DNA of 64,000 nucleotides. Origin: Helicobacteraceae bacterium. GTDB lineage: Bacteria; Campylobacterota; Campylobacteria; Campylobacterales; Sulfurimonadaceae. Made by a program: the position numbers and the translations under genes. Below the pieces are notes generated by a model, which was given only the letters and a program-made list of their open reading frames with translations, had not been told where the DNA came from and searched no databases. Below are positions 46,259 to 55,946 of this stretch, piece after piece; position 1 is the stretch's first letter, and every line of letters begins with the position of its first letter. The stretch lies in NCBI GenBank assembly GCA_027023805.1, contig JALVUF010000059.1:1-64000 (forward strand), in the 5' to 3' direction.

Positions 46259-47425
46259 ATGAAATTTACATCGCCGCTAAAAAGCAACTCAAAAAAAATT
46301 ATGCTACTGGGCTCTGGAGAATTAGGCAAGGAAATTGCCATAGAAGCGCAGCGCTTAGGGTTGGAGGTCATTGGTGTGGATAAATATCAAAATGCGCCTG
46401 CACAGATGGTAGCACACAGAAGTTATGTGGTAGATATGCAAAACAAAGATGCGGTATTAGAGATTATCAAACGTGAAAACCCTGACTTTATCCTACCTGA
46501 GATTGAAGCTATCAGCATTGACGCACTCTTTGAAGCGGAAGCTCTTGGATTTAACGTGATACCAAATGCACAAGCGGTAAATAAAACTATGAATCGTAAA
46601 AATATCCGACAATTTGCAGCGCAGGAGCTGGGGTTAAAAACAGGAGCATATCAATTTGTAACGACAAAAGAGCAACTAAGTGCAGCGGTAAAGCAGCTTG
46701 GTATCCCTTGTGTGGTTAAACCTGTTATGAGCAGTTCCGGACATGGACAAAGCACGCTAAAGTCAATCAATGATATTGATATGGCATGGGAGAGGGCAAA
46801 AGAAGCAAGAGGCGATGCAAGTGAGCTTATAGTTGAGGCATTTGTTGATTTTGATTATGAGATAACATTGCTGACCGCGCGAAACGGTAGAGAGACCATA
46901 TTTTGTGAGCCTATAGGTCATCAGCAAAAAGATGGAGATTATATATTTTCATGGCAGCCGGCTTGCATGAGTGAAGCCGTGAAGCAAAAAGCGCGTCAAA
47001 TGGCAAAAACATTAACAGACGGCTTGGGTGGCAGAGGAATTTTTGGCGTAGAGATGTTTGTAAAAGGAGATGAAGTTTATTTTAGTGAAGTCAGTCCTCG
47101 TCCGCATGATACGGGAATGGTTACGCTCATAACCCAAAGTCAAAGCGAATTTGCTTTACATGTAAGAGCGGTTTTGGGACTTCCTTTGGGATTTACTTTT
47201 TATGGAGAGGGCGTATCTGCGGCATTTAAATCCCAAAAAGATTCTTTTGCTCCTGCTGTTGATATCGATGAGAGTTCATTTGGCATAAACTCTTATGTCA
47301 GGATATTTAGTAAACCGGAGTCTCACAAAGGCAGGCGAATGGCGGTAGCTTTGGTGTTTGGAAAAGTGGGTGCTGCATTAAAGCAGGCAAAAGATATCAT
47401 AGCATGCATTAAGGATGCCGGGTGA
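46259..47425 (+). CDS. purT: Formate-dependent phosphoribosylglycinamide formyltransferase
   Basis: 388 residues, ATP-grasp. [20 protein letters not shown]-type N-terminus (here [11 protein letters not shown]), [11 protein letters not shown] for the nucleotide loop, and [14 protein letters not shown] for the active site. It formylates GAR with formate and ATP, avoiding formyl-tetrahydrofolate. GCGAGGAAAG precedes the ATG. The next gene overlaps by 4 nt. Confidence 0.94.
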   Translation: MKFTSPLKSNSKKIMLLGSGELGKEIAIEAQRLGLEVIGVDKYQNAPAQMVAHRSYVVDMQNKDAVLEIIKRENPDFILPEIEAISIDALFEAEALGFNVIPNAQAVNKTMNRKNIRQFAAQELGLKTGAYQFVTTKEQLSAAVKQLGIPCVVKPVMSSSGHGQSTLKSINDIDMAWERAKEARGDASELIVEAFVDFDYEITLLTARNGRETIFCEPIGHQQKDGDYIFSWQPACMSEAVKQKARQMAKTLTDGLGGRGIFGVEMFVKGDEVYFSEVSPRPHDTGMVTLITQSQSEFALHVRAVLGLPLGFTFYGEGVSAAFKSQKDSFAPAVDIDESSFGINSYVRIFSKPESHKGRRMAVALVFGKVGAALKQAKDIIACIKDAG

Positions 47426-48351
47426 ATATAGTTTTACTAGATACATTAACATTTGGAGATGCAGATTTAAGCGGATTTGACAAACTAGGCGATGTAGTGC
47501 GTTATGAAAATACGACTCTACAGCAAATAAAAGAGCGTGTAAGTGATGCTGAGATTATCGTAACCAATAAAGTCGTCATAACAAAAGAGATTATGCGCTC
47601 GGCAAAAAATCTTAAACTTATATGTGTGGCAGCTACAGGGGTTAACAATATTGATATAAAAGCGGCAGATGAGCTTAATATAAAGATTAAAAACGTAAGC
47701 GGATATTCTACTGATTCCGTTGTTGAGCATACCTTTGCCATGCTTTTTTATCTGACAAGACATTTAAGATATTATGATGAAGCAGTTAAGGGCGGTTTTT
47801 GGTCTAAGAGTGAGATTTTTTGTGATCTTTCCTATCCTTATTTTGAGATAAGCGGTAAGAAGTGGGGGATTGTAGGGCTTGGTGCTATCGGAAAGAGGGT
47901 TGCATATGCAGCTAGGGCTTTTGGATGTGATGTTAGTTATTACTCAACAAGCGGCAAGCATCAAGATGACGAGTTTCAAAGCGTCACGCTAGAAGAGTTG
48001 TTAAGTAACAGCGATATTATCTCCGTGCATGCACCTCTTAATAAAACTACTAAAAATTTACTGGCTTATGAAGGCTTATCTACATGTAAAGATAATGCAG
48101 TCATCTTAAATCTTGGTAGAGGCGGCATTGTAAATGAAGAAGATGTTGCAAAACTCATTGATGAAAAAGATATCTTTTTTGGTTTGGACGTGCTAGAAAA
48201 TGAGCCTATGCATCCGCACCATCCGCTTTTAAATGTAAAAAACAGAAACAGGCTTTTTGTCACACCGCATATAGCATGGGCGTCAAGAGAGTCCAGAGAG
48301 AGACTAATTAACGGAGTTTTAACAAACATCAAAGAAAGTGTACAATCCTAA
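47422..48351 (+). CDS. D-2-hydroxyacid dehydrogenase (NAD-binding, glycerate/hydroxypyruvate type)
   Basis: 309 residues starting at GTG, overlapping the purT stop (GTGA). [17 protein letters not shown] is the Rossmann motif, and [14 protein letters not shown] plus the C-terminal HIAWASRES hold the catalytic Arg and His. It resembles glycerate/hydroxypyruvate reductases, but substrates differ within the family. The end overlaps the convergent AEC transporter by 23 bp. Confidence 0.85.
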   Translation: MNIVLLDTLTFGDADLSGFDKLGDVVRYENTTLQQIKERVSDAEIIVTNKVVITKEIMRSAKNLKLICVAATGVNNIDIKAADELNIKIKNVSGYSTDSVVEHTFAMLFYLTRHLRYYDEAVKGGFWSKSEIFCDLSYPYFEISGKKWGIVGLGAIGKRVAYAARAFGCDVSYYSTSGKHQDDEFQSVTLEELLSNSDIISVHAPLNKTTKNLLAYEGLSTCKDNAVILNLGRGGIVNEEDVAKLIDEKDIFFGLDVLENEPMHPHHPLLNVKNRNRLFVTPHIAWASRESRERLINGVLTNIKESVQS

Positions 48352-49237
48352 TCGTTGCAAAGATAGTGCCTAAAAATAAAAGTGAGGTAACAAATACCAG
48401 CACAGTTACCACTTTTGGCGAGCATTCATAAAGTGATGAAAGATTTACATTGGCAACGGCGAGAGGCATCATAAGCTCTATAAAGATTACACCTTTTACT
48501 ATGCTTGGCAGATGCAGCAGAGAAAGAATGATAAACGCGACAAAGGGCAAAACTATAAACTTAACAGCACTTACATAAGAGAGCAGCACTTTGTTTATCT
48601 CTTTTATCTTTGTTCCGTAAAGATAGATGCCAAATAAAAAAAGCTGCATCGTCATGGATGCGTATGCTCCCATCATAAGTGTGCCTTCAACTACTTTAGA
48701 CGGTCTGTATCCGCCCACACTTAGCATTACAGCGGCAATAACAGCCCATAAAATAGGCAGTTTTAAGATATTGATTAAAGAATTTTTGATTGTAAAACTA
48801 CCCCTTGAGTAGTAATATACGCCAAAAGTATAAACTATAATTACATTTACAAGATTTACGACTGTGGTGTAGGGTATAGAAGCTGTGCCAAAAATCGCTA
48901 TATTTATCGGTATGCCAAGATTTCCCGTATTGCCTATAATGGCGGCTATTGTTGCGATAGAACGCTCTTTTTTATCTTTAAAAAATATTTTTGCCGTTGT
49001 TATCGTAAAAAACAAGACAACAGATATGATAACAAAATACGCAAGCGGTGCAAAAAGAAAATCTATATTAACCGGCTGGAGCAACAATCCCCAAAATGTT
49101 AAAAAAACCTGTAAAAAATAAATATTTATCAGGGTGATTGTTTTATCATCTATCTGTTGTTTTAAACTCATTTTAGCGATAAAACCCATAAAGATAAATA
49201 TGTATATGCCCGCAATTGCCGTGATAATCGAATCCAT
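48329..49237 (-). CDS. AEC-family transporter
   Basis: 302 residues with about ten membrane helices in two five-helix halves, of the auxin efflux carrier family. IIGNTGNLGIPI and the central YASMTMQLFLFGIYL fit the family. Bacterial members move small organic acids such as malate. Substrate unknown. A CRP/FNR regulator gene starts divergently 60-80 bp away. Confidence 0.8.
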   Translation of the reverse strand: MDSIITAIAGIYIFIFMGFIAKMSLKQQIDDKTITLINIYFLQVFLTFWGLLLQPVNIDFLFAPLAYFVIISVVLFFTITTAKIFFKDKKERSIATIAAIIGNTGNLGIPINIAIFGTASIPYTTVVNLVNVIIVYTFGVYYYSRGSFTIKNSLINILKLPILWAVIAAVMLSVGGYRPSKVVEGTLMMGAYASMTMQLFLFGIYLYGTKIKEINKVLLSYVSAVKFIVLPFVAFIILSLLHLPSIVKGVIFIELMMPLAVANVNLSSLYECSPKVVTVLVFVTSLLFLGTIFATIRIVHFL

Positions 49238-49281
49238 GATATTATTGTATTATATTAAGACTTTAAAAAGTCTATAGTTGC

Positions 49282-49287
49282 TATAAT
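49282..49287 (+). promoter_or_regulatory. -10 box of the first CRP/FNR-type gene
   Basis: TATAAT. Transcription would begin about 49294, only a few bases before the ATG at 49298, which has no ribosome site; the TTG at 49316 has AAGGAAG. Confidence 0.45.
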
Positions 49288-49315
49288 CAAATAAATTATG
49301 CAAAAAGGAAGTTCT

Positions 49316-50014
49316 TTGGATTCTCTTATATCGACTCTTAAGTGCTCGCCGATTTTTAAAGATGTGCCAGAAGATATACTAAGTGACATGTCTGGGAAGT
49401 TTGAAGAGTTTGCGTACCGTAAAAATGATATTATTGATTATATGCAAACAGACAGATACTCTTTTGTGCTGGCAAGCGGTAATTTTAAAATGACGCGTAT
49501 GGATATACAAAGCGGTAAGAGTATTGCGTTATTTTTATATGAATGCGGCGATATGTTTGATCTGCTTCCGCTGCTTGACGGAAAAGAACATGATGTTGAG
49601 TTTTTAGCAACGGCCAATAGTGTTGCCTTAAGAACTCCTATTAAACAGATGCGGCAGTGGATTGCTGAGTATCCGGAGCTAAACAGGGCCTTTTTCCCAT
49701 ATTTTGCAGATAAAATGAGAGAGCTTGAAGAGTTTAGCGAAGAGATAGCTTTTTGTGATACAAAGACAAGATTGGCACAATTAATATTAAGACATGCGGA
49801 TAGTTCCTGCTCCTTGCAAGATAAGCCAATTCCCGTAAAACTAATAAATAATCTGACTCATGAGAGCTTAGCGGAGCTTATAGGCTCAGTACGCTCTGTA
49901 GTTACTACCGAGCTTAGCAGGCTTAAACAAGAGGGTGTTATTGTAGGACAAAGAGGTTCTTTAGCGATTAAAGACCTTCAAAAGCTCAAAAAAAAGTGCC
50001 GCTGCCTAAAATAG
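49316..50014 (+). CDS. CRP/FNR-family transcription regulator, paralog 1
   Basis: 232 residues from the TTG at 49316; this start also gives the same N-terminal length as paralog 2 at 62.2 kb. Residues about 20-130 are the cyclic-nucleotide-binding-like domain (LASGNFKMTRMDIQSGKS, CGDMFDLLPLLDG), then a dimer helix, then a winged helix with LTHESLAELIGSVRSVVTTELSRL. It lacks the N-terminal Cys cluster of oxygen-sensing FNR. The ligand is unknown; NO or a redox signal is possible. The C-terminus ends KKKCRCLK. Confidence 0.82.
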   Translation: MDSLISTLKCSPIFKDVPEDILSDMSGKFEEFAYRKNDIIDYMQTDRYSFVLASGNFKMTRMDIQSGKSIALFLYECGDMFDLLPLLDGKEHDVEFLATANSVALRTPIKQMRQWIAEYPELNRAFFPYFADKMRELEEFSEEIAFCDTKTRLAQLILRHADSSCSLQDKPIPVKLINNLTHESLAELIGSVRSVVTTELSRLKQEGVIVGQRGSLAIKDLQKLKKKCRCLK

Positions 50015-50166
50015 TATAAGTTTTTATGTCAGTAAACAAACATTCAAATATTCTTCTTAGTGTTAAAATTATGTATTGTCTTTAAGGATCCTGTTATTTA
50101 AGCGGATATTAAAGCCAAGTTTTCTTGTTTGTAAAAAGTTGCTAAGTAAAGTATATTTATCAACAA

Positions 50167-50186
50167 TAAACAGTAATCACTGTTTA
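50167..50186. promoter_or_regulatory. Inverted repeat upstream of the repeat-built membrane protein
   Basis: TAAACAGT-AATC-ACTGTTTA has two perfect 8-bp arms with a 4-bp spacer, 24 bp before the ATG at 50210. The geometry suits a dimeric regulator, such as the CRP/FNR protein encoded just upstream. It could also be a leader hairpin. Confidence 0.4.
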
Positions 50187-50209
50187 CAACCTTATTTAAG
50201 GAGAAGAAG

Positions 50210-50857
50210 ATGGATAAAAAAGAATTTGAAGTATTGGAAGTAGGAAATATGCCGGTTATTTTGGCCGGTACCGCTGCTGCTGCTCTTGCAGTTATCGGAT
50301 TAGCGGGGATTATTCCTTGGGGTGCTGTAGCAATTAGCGCTATAGCAATAGGTGCTGCATTGATACTTGTAGGATTGGCTCTTGGAGTTGAGAAAAAACA
50401 TATCTTAAGTGAAACTGTCGGAGGGCGACTTGAAGGTCCTAAATTAATTTCAGCCGGCATAGGCATGGAAGTTTTAACCGGAGTGGTTTCTGTGGTTTTG
50501 GGTATTTTAGCATTACTGCATATTCATCCAAACGTGTTGTTGGGTGCAGATGCGATAGTTTTGGGCATGACGGCTCTTTATTTGTGCGGTGTTGACGGAC
50601 GAATGAACAGATATAGAGGTGCCGGTACCGGGGATGAGTATATTAAAACACGTCTTCAAGAAACAGTGTCAGTTGTCATTGACGCACAATTTATGGTTGG
50701 TCTTGGTGCTATAGCTCTTGGTATTTTAGCACTCGTTCATATCGCTCCACAAGTATTGGAGTTGGTTGCGTTTTTATCAATAGGCGTAACTTTAGCATTA
50801 AAAGGCTCTACTCTAGCTGCAAGACTTACACAAGAATATCATCAAAGTGCCGCTTAA
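50210..50857 (+). CDS. Membrane protein built of three two-helix repeats
   Basis: 215 residues, unrecognised. Three similar units each hold two Gly/Ala-rich helices joined by a Pro-containing turn: LAVIGLAGIIPWGAV, VVLGILALLHIHPNVL and IALGILALVHIAPQVL. The last two share GILAL-HI-P-VL. The pattern recalls DUF308/HdeD proteins, but short polar linkers (EKKHILSETVGGRLEG; RMNRYRGAGTGDEYIKTR) set it apart. AAGGAGAAGAAG precedes the ATG. It stands alone downstream of the CRP/FNR gene, with a strong ribosome site suggesting high expression. Confidence 0.6.
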   Translation: MDKKEFEVLEVGNMPVILAGTAAAALAVIGLAGIIPWGAVAISAIAIGAALILVGLALGVEKKHILSETVGGRLEGPKLISAGIGMEVLTGVVSVVLGILALLHIHPNVLLGADAIVLGMTALYLCGVDGRMNRYRGAGTGDEYIKTRLQETVSVVIDAQFMVGLGAIALGILALVHIAPQVLELVAFLSIGVTLALKGSTLAARLTQEYHQSAA

Positions 50858-50882
50858 CAACTAACAACAAACAAGAAAACAG

Positions 50883-50903
50883 TTACCTCATCTTGTGAGG
50901 TAA
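50883..50903 (+). terminator. Hairpin after the repeat-built membrane protein
   Basis: TTACCTCA-TCTTG-TGAGGTAA is a perfect 8-bp stem 25 bp after the stop. The following bases (ACCTTCATTT) are only partly T-rich, so efficiency is uncertain. Confidence 0.55.
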
Positions 50904-50971
50904 ACCTTCATTTAAACTACCACATTAAAAAATCTTTTGTATAATGCCGTATAAATTTTAAGGATATGAAT

Positions 50972-52534
50972 ATGGTTGATATTTTAATTATAGGCGGTGG
51001 CGGAGCCGGGTTAACCGCAGCAATCCATGCAAAAAAAAATGGTGCCAATGTTACATTGGTAAGCAAAACATATCCGACAAGATCACAGACATGCATGGCT
51101 CAAGGTGGCATAAATGCGGCTATTGGGGCTAATGATAGTATCCAAAGTCATATCAGCGATACATTAAAATCTGCTCAAGGTTTAGCTGATGAAGAGTTGG
51201 TTGGGATATTGTGTGAGCAGGGAATAGATGCCATTAAATGGTTAGACAGGATAGGAGTTCCCTTTAGTAGAGATAATGGTATAGCGCAACGAAAAATGGG
51301 CGGTGCATCATTTGTACGCGCTTGTTATGCTAAAGATTATACGGGACTTAAGATACTACACACTCTTTATGATCAATGTAACGCTTATGACATAAATATG
51401 TTGAGTGAGAGATTTTTAATTGATCTGGCAGTAATAGATGGCAAAGTTTACGGGGCATATTTACTAAACATAAAAACATCAACTGTTGAGTTGTTGCATG
51501 CAAAAAGCGTTGTACTGGCTACCGGCGGATATGCAAAAGTGTATGGCAAACACTCAACAAATCATGTAGGTTCGACTGCTGACGGCATCGCAGCGGCACT
51601 TAGAGCGGGTGCTAAAATCAGCAATATGGAGTTTATCCAATTTCATCCCACTGCACTAAAAAAATCATCTATTCTTATCTCTGAGAGCGCACGCGGGGCG
51701 GGCGGATACCTGGTAAACTCTAAAGCCAAGCGCTTTACCGATGAACTAGCCTCTCGCGATAAAGTTTCTTTGGCAATTACAAACGAGATGCAAAAGGGTG
51801 AAGAGATCTATCTTGATGTTAGACATCTGTCCGCTAAGTTTATAAACGAGCATCTCCCGCAAGAAAAAAAACTGGCGGATTTGTATGAAAACATTGACTT
51901 AACAAAACAGCTTATTCCCATACTCCCAGCAGCTCACTATACAATGGGCGGCATCTGTGTTGATAAAAACTGTGCTACCAATGTACAAGGCTTGTATGCC
52001 GTAGGAGAGTGCGCAAACCACATGGTTCATGGCGCAAACAGGCTTGGTGGAAACTCTCTTCTTGAGATAGTTGTTTTTGGAAAAATTGCAGGTGAGGCGG
52101 CATGTGCTTACACAAAAAAGGAGATGCCTGCATGTAAAGCGGATAAACATAAAGATATACCAAGTCAGATCAATACAAACCCTACTGTAGATTTTTATAA
52201 AAAGCGCACCGAATTAGCGGAGATATTTTACACAAATGTCGGCGTCAAGCGAAATGAGCAAGGATTGCTAGTGGCTTTGGAGTATATACAGGTATTGCAA
52301 GATGAGCTTAAAAACATGGGAGTTAAAAATACAAAACTCGCATACAATACTGAACTAGCAGAGTTTTTAGAATTTAAAAATATTGTTTTAGTGGCTAAAA
52401 CAGTTGTGTTATCCGCGTTAAGGCGAAAAGAAAGCAGAGGTGCACACTACAGAGAAGATATGCCAAACAAAGATGATAACTACAGTGCGGATACTATCTG
52501 TTATCAAGAAAATGATGAAATTAAATTTCTATAA
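50972..52534 (+). CDS. Fumarate reductase/succinate dehydrogenase-type flavoprotein subunit
   Basis: 520 residues from the ATG at 50972, which is 7 bp after AAGGA (the track ATG at 50966 is too close). GGGGAGLTAAIHA binds FAD; HPTALKKSS, SARGAGGYL, ELASRDKVS and HYTMGGI carry the dicarboxylate site; HGANRLGGNSLLEIVVFG closes the FAD pocket. In covalent FrdA/SdhA the sequence RSHxxxxQGG holds the His bound to FAD; here it is RSQTCMAQGG, so FAD is probably non-covalent. No Tat signal: cytoplasmic. The iron-sulfur subunit follows and no membrane-anchor gene is adjacent. Confidence 0.85.
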   Translation: MVDILIIGGGGAGLTAAIHAKKNGANVTLVSKTYPTRSQTCMAQGGINAAIGANDSIQSHISDTLKSAQGLADEELVGILCEQGIDAIKWLDRIGVPFSRDNGIAQRKMGGASFVRACYAKDYTGLKILHTLYDQCNAYDINMLSERFLIDLAVIDGKVYGAYLLNIKTSTVELLHAKSVVLATGGYAKVYGKHSTNHVGSTADGIAAALRAGAKISNMEFIQFHPTALKKSSILISESARGAGGYLVNSKAKRFTDELASRDKVSLAITNEMQKGEEIYLDVRHLSAKFINEHLPQEKKLADLYENIDLTKQLIPILPAAHYTMGGICVDKNCATNVQGLYAVGECANHMVHGANRLGGNSLLEIVVFGKIAGEAACAYTKKEMPACKADKHKDIPSQINTNPTVDFYKKRTELAEIFYTNVGVKRNEQGLLVALEYIQVLQDELKNMGVKNTKLAYNTELAEFLEFKNIVLVAKTVVLSALRRKESRGAHYREDMPNKDDNYSADTICYQENDEIKFL

Positions 52535-52544
52535 AGGCACAGCT

Positions 52545-53234
52545 ATGAAAATGAAACTACAAAGAAGTGACAAGATATTTGAATATGAAGTACCGTTAAG
52601 CGGTGTAACGCTTTTGGAGGCTCTTGGATACATAAAAGAAAATATAGACTCCACTTTGGCATTTTCTTCAGGTTGCAGAAGTAGTGTTTGCGGAAGTTGC
52701 ACAGTGAGAGTTAATGGCAAAGAGGTGCTGGCTTGCGCATACAAACCAAAAAATGATGATCTGATTCAGCCGCTTCGCAATATGCCCGTATTGCGCGATT
52801 TGGCAGTAGATATGGATAGGGCATTAGCGTTTAATAAAATAGCTAAAGCATGGGGATTACCAAAAGAAGAAGCCTTGCATGTAAGCGGGGAAGATGCAAA
52901 AAGAAATGAACTTCAAAGCGACTGCATTTTATGTTCTGCCTGTTTTAGCGCGTGTCCCGTTTACGCCGTAAATGAAGATTTTATAGGTCCTTTTGCGCTT
53001 ACAAGGGCACTCAGATATGTAAATGACATCAGACAAAAAGATATAAAACCAACTATAGAGGCGATTCAAACTAACGGTATTTATGATTGTACGCTATGTA
53101 ATGAATGTGTACCCGTATGTCCGCAAGGCGTAGCTCCAAAACAAGATATAGAGATCCTACGAAACAAAAGTGGTATAATGGGATATTTTAATCCAAATAT
53201 TTTAGCAGGATTTGATGACGGATTGAATTTTTAA
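52545..53234 (+). CDS. Fumarate reductase/succinate dehydrogenase-type iron-sulfur subunit
   Basis: 229 residues from the ATG at 52545, behind AAAGGCACAG; the track start lies inside the flavoprotein gene. The N-terminal [2Fe-2S] domain has CRSSVCGSC and a fourth Cys in VLAC. The first C-terminal cluster motif is CILCSACFSACP. The second is CTLCNECVPVCPQ, with Cys at the second position where typical FrdB/SdhB have another residue and bind [3Fe-4S]; a second [4Fe-4S] cluster is expected. It starts 10 bp after the flavoprotein stop. Confidence 0.85.
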   Translation: MKMKLQRSDKIFEYEVPLSGVTLLEALGYIKENIDSTLAFSSGCRSSVCGSCTVRVNGKEVLACAYKPKNDDLIQPLRNMPVLRDLAVDMDRALAFNKIAKAWGLPKEEALHVSGEDAKRNELQSDCILCSACFSACPVYAVNEDFIGPFALTRALRYVNDIRQKDIKPTIEAIQTNGIYDCTLCNECVPVCPQGVAPKQDIEILRNKSGIMGYFNPNILAGFDDGLNF

Positions 53235-53296
53235 AGTTCTTTATCTGGTTTAAAGATAAGTTGTTATAGTATGTTCAAAAACTATAAGGATATCTT

Positions 53297-53746
53297 ATGT
53301 TAAAAGTAGAGCCGACGGGCAAAGAGGCTAAGTTGCAGGCAGGCAACTTTATCTATGAGCTAGACAACGAAGGATATATTACATATGCAAACAGAGTGTT
53401 TGTTAATTTTACCGGTTTTGATAAAAAAGAGTTGATAGGCGCATTTTATGCTGAGATATTGGATCCAAAAATGCCTCGTACTTTATTTACATGCATGAGA
53501 ACATCAACCGCAAACGGTGAGACATGGAAAGGATATTCAAAAAATCTTAAAAGCAACGGTGATTTTTATTGGTCTATAGCTTATGTCAGCGTAAAGCCTG
53601 AAAAAGATGGCTATATTGCAATGTATAAGCCGGTAAAGAAAAGCTCTATTGACGAGATAGCAAAAGCATATGAAGAGATATATAATCTTGAACAAGAGGG
53701 TAAAGATACTACGGGTCTGATAAAAAATATTATAATCGGTGAATGA
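53297..53746 (+). CDS. Single-domain PAS protein
   Basis: 149 residues. FIYELDNEGYITYANRVFVNFTGFDKKELIG is a PAS domain of the Aer/CetB type (quoted here in parts: YELDNEGYITYANR, FTGFDKKELIG), followed by WKGYSKNLKSNGDFYW. The C-terminal 30 residues are a charged helix. Such proteins hold FAD or haem and act in energy taxis with a partner receptor; no partner is adjacent, although a chemoreceptor lies at 44 kb. AAGGATATCTT precedes the ATG. Confidence 0.78.
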   Translation: MLKVEPTGKEAKLQAGNFIYELDNEGYITYANRVFVNFTGFDKKELIGAFYAEILDPKMPRTLFTCMRTSTANGETWKGYSKNLKSNGDFYWSIAYVSVKPEKDGYIAMYKPVKKSSIDEIAKAYEEIYNLEQEGKDTTGLIKNIIIGE

Positions 53747-53802
53747 GCTTTGTTGGCAAATTACTTGGTATAATTAGCTAAAAGTTTATAGCAAGGGCGA
53801 CA

Positions 53803-54300
53803 ATGGCTAAAGAATACTCTTTTGATATATCGGCAAAAATAGATTTACAGGCTTTTAAAGATGCGATTAATCTGACTGATCGTGAAGTAGCAAACAGATA
53901 TGATTTTAAAGGTACACCGTATGAAATCAATTATAAAGAGAAAGATAAACTGCTTATATTGACGGCATCAAGCGATAATAAACTAGACGCACTAAAAGAT
54001 ATAGTGATTTCTAAACTTTTAAAACGCGGGCTATCCTCAAAAGTTCTTGAAGAATTAAAAATCCAAAACGCAGCCAACAATACAAGAAAAGCAACTTTTA
54101 AGGTTGTTGATTATATACAAGCAAAAGAGGCAAAAAAAATAGTTGCTGAGATTAAAAAATTAAAATTAAAAGTAACAACTGCTATAGAGGGTGATTGTAT
54201 TAGAGTAAAATCAAAACAGATTGATAATTTGCAGCAGGTTATTAAAGCTGTTAGATCTATGGAGTGGGAAGCACCGCTTGTTTATGAAAATATGCGCTAA
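53803..54300 (+). CDS. YajQ-family nucleotide-binding protein
   Basis: 165 residues. EYSFDISAKIDLQAFKDAI, NRYDFKGTPYEI and the C-terminal DCIRVKSKQIDNLQQVI match YajQ, with two ferredoxin-like domains. Members bind RNA or cyclic di-GMP. A TATAAT at 53769-53774 and AAGGGCGAC before the ATG define the start. dnaG follows 5 bp downstream. Confidence 0.9.
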   Translation: MAKEYSFDISAKIDLQAFKDAINLTDREVANRYDFKGTPYEINYKEKDKLLILTASSDNKLDALKDIVISKLLKRGLSSKVLEELKIQNAANNTRKATFKVVDYIQAKEAKKIVAEIKKLKLKVTTAIEGDCIRVKSKQIDNLQQVIKAVRSMEWEAPLVYENMR

Positions 54301-54305
54301 TAAAG

Positions 54306-55946
54306 ATGATATCAAACGAGTCGATAGAGCAGTTAAAGAGTAGATTGGACATTATTGATGTCATAGGTTCATACATAGAGCTTAGAAAAAGTGGAGCTAA
54401 TTTTAAAGCACCATGCCCTTTTCATGATGAAAAATCACCGAGTTTTGTTGTAAGTCCGTCAAAACAGATATATCACTGTTTTGGCTGTGGGGCAAGCGGT
54501 GACAGTATCAGTTTTGTTATGGATTATGAGAAGTTAAACTATCCTGAGGCTATTGAAAAACTAGCTAGTCAATACAATTTTTCACTTCAATATACACAAG
54601 CGGGTAAGCAAAAAAAGCACTCTAAACTTCTAGAGAAGCTAAGTGAGTATTATCAAATACTACTAACTCACAACAATCAAGCACTCGCATACCTTCAAGA
54701 ACGCGGTATTTTTGAATCAAGCATAGAAAAATTTGAGTTAGGCTATGCTCCCTCATCCAATCAAACCATAGAATTTATACAAAAAAATATGTTTAGCACC
54801 GCCGAAGCAGTAGAGCTTGGAGCCATAGGACAGCAAGACACACGCCTTTATGCAAGATTTATAGAACGTATAACCTTTCCTATATATTCAGCAAGTGCAC
54901 ATTTGGTTGGTTTTGGAGGTCGCACTATTAGCGGTCATCAGGCTAAATATGTAAACTCTCCTCAGACAAAAATTTTTAACAAATCTCGTCTGCTCTACGC
55001 CTACCATCTAGCAAAACAGAGTATCTACGCTAAAAAAGAGATAATAATCGTTGAGGGATATATGGATGTCATCATGCTTCATCAAGCAGGATTTACTCAA
55101 GCAGTCGCAACGCTTGGAACAGCGCTGACTGGTGAACATCTGCCATCTATTCGTAAATCTGACGCAAAAGTCATCCTTGCATATGATGGCGATAATGCCG
55201 GCATAAATGCAGCTCTTAAAGCATCGAAAATGCTAAGTGCTTCAGGGATTGACGGAGGGGTTGTTATCTTTAAAGATGGTTTAGATCCGGCAGATATGGT
55301 GCATCATGGCAAATCTCAAGAGTTAGCTGTTCTCTTTAGGCATGCGCACCCTCTTATAGAGTTTGTGATAGATACGATAATTTTACGGTATGATTTAAAA
55401 AATCCCAAAGATAAAGAAAGAGCCCTACAAGAGGTTCTTGGCTATCTTAAAACGCTCTCACCTCTTTTGCAGGAGGAATATCAGATATATACAGCTTCAA
55501 AGTTTGGATTAAATCCTGCTTTTGTTAAGATTGCCAAAACAGGAAATATAAATAAGACGGATTTTAAGTCATCTTATAAAGATATCTGGGAGCTTTCAAT
55601 CATAAAAACTATACTTGTGCATCCTGAATTTTTAAACCAGATTATAGAAGTTATTGATCCAGGTCAATTTAGATTTCATGCACAAGAATTGGCTTTAGCG
55701 ATAAAAGGAGAGGTCAAGTCATCTATTTTGATGGCTGTTTTAGTAGATGATGAGATTATCCCTTTTGAAAATTATGAAGAATTAAAAAAAGAACTTGCCA
55801 CTTTCCTTATTAATTATTATAATAAAGAGTTTAATAAAGTACAACTACAACAAGATATATCATTTGAGCAAAAAGCTTTCAAAATACGTAAAATTCGTGA
55901 TAAAATTGCGATATTAAAAAAAGGCGAATCAAATAAGGAAAATTAA
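54306..55946 (+). CDS. dnaG: DNA primase
   Basis: 546 residues. CPFHDEKSPSF and CFGCGASGD form the zinc ribbon, LVGFGGRTI and VEGYMDV plus YDGDNAG the TOPRIM core. The C-terminal helicase-interaction part is short, as in other Campylobacterota. It makes primers for replication. The stop overlaps the next start by one base (TAATG). Confidence 0.95.
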   Translation: MISNESIEQLKSRLDIIDVIGSYIELRKSGANFKAPCPFHDEKSPSFVVSPSKQIYHCFGCGASGDSISFVMDYEKLNYPEAIEKLASQYNFSLQYTQAGKQKKHSKLLEKLSEYYQILLTHNNQALAYLQERGIFESSIEKFELGYAPSSNQTIEFIQKNMFSTAEAVELGAIGQQDTRLYARFIERITFPIYSASAHLVGFGGRTISGHQAKYVNSPQTKIFNKSRLLYAYHLAKQSIYAKKEIIIVEGYMDVIMLHQAGFTQAVATLGTALTGEHLPSIRKSDAKVILAYDGDNAGINAALKASKMLSASGIDGGVVIFKDGLDPADMVHHGKSQELAVLFRHAHPLIEFVIDTIILRYDLKNPKDKERALQEVLGYLKTLSPLLQEEYQIYTASKFGLNPAFVKIAKTGNINKTDFKSSYKDIWELSIIKTILVHPEFLNQIIEVIDPGQFRFHAQELALAIKGEVKSSILMAVLVDDEIIPFENYEELKKELATFLINYYNKEFNKVQLQQDISFEQKAFKIRKIRDKIAILKKGESNKEN

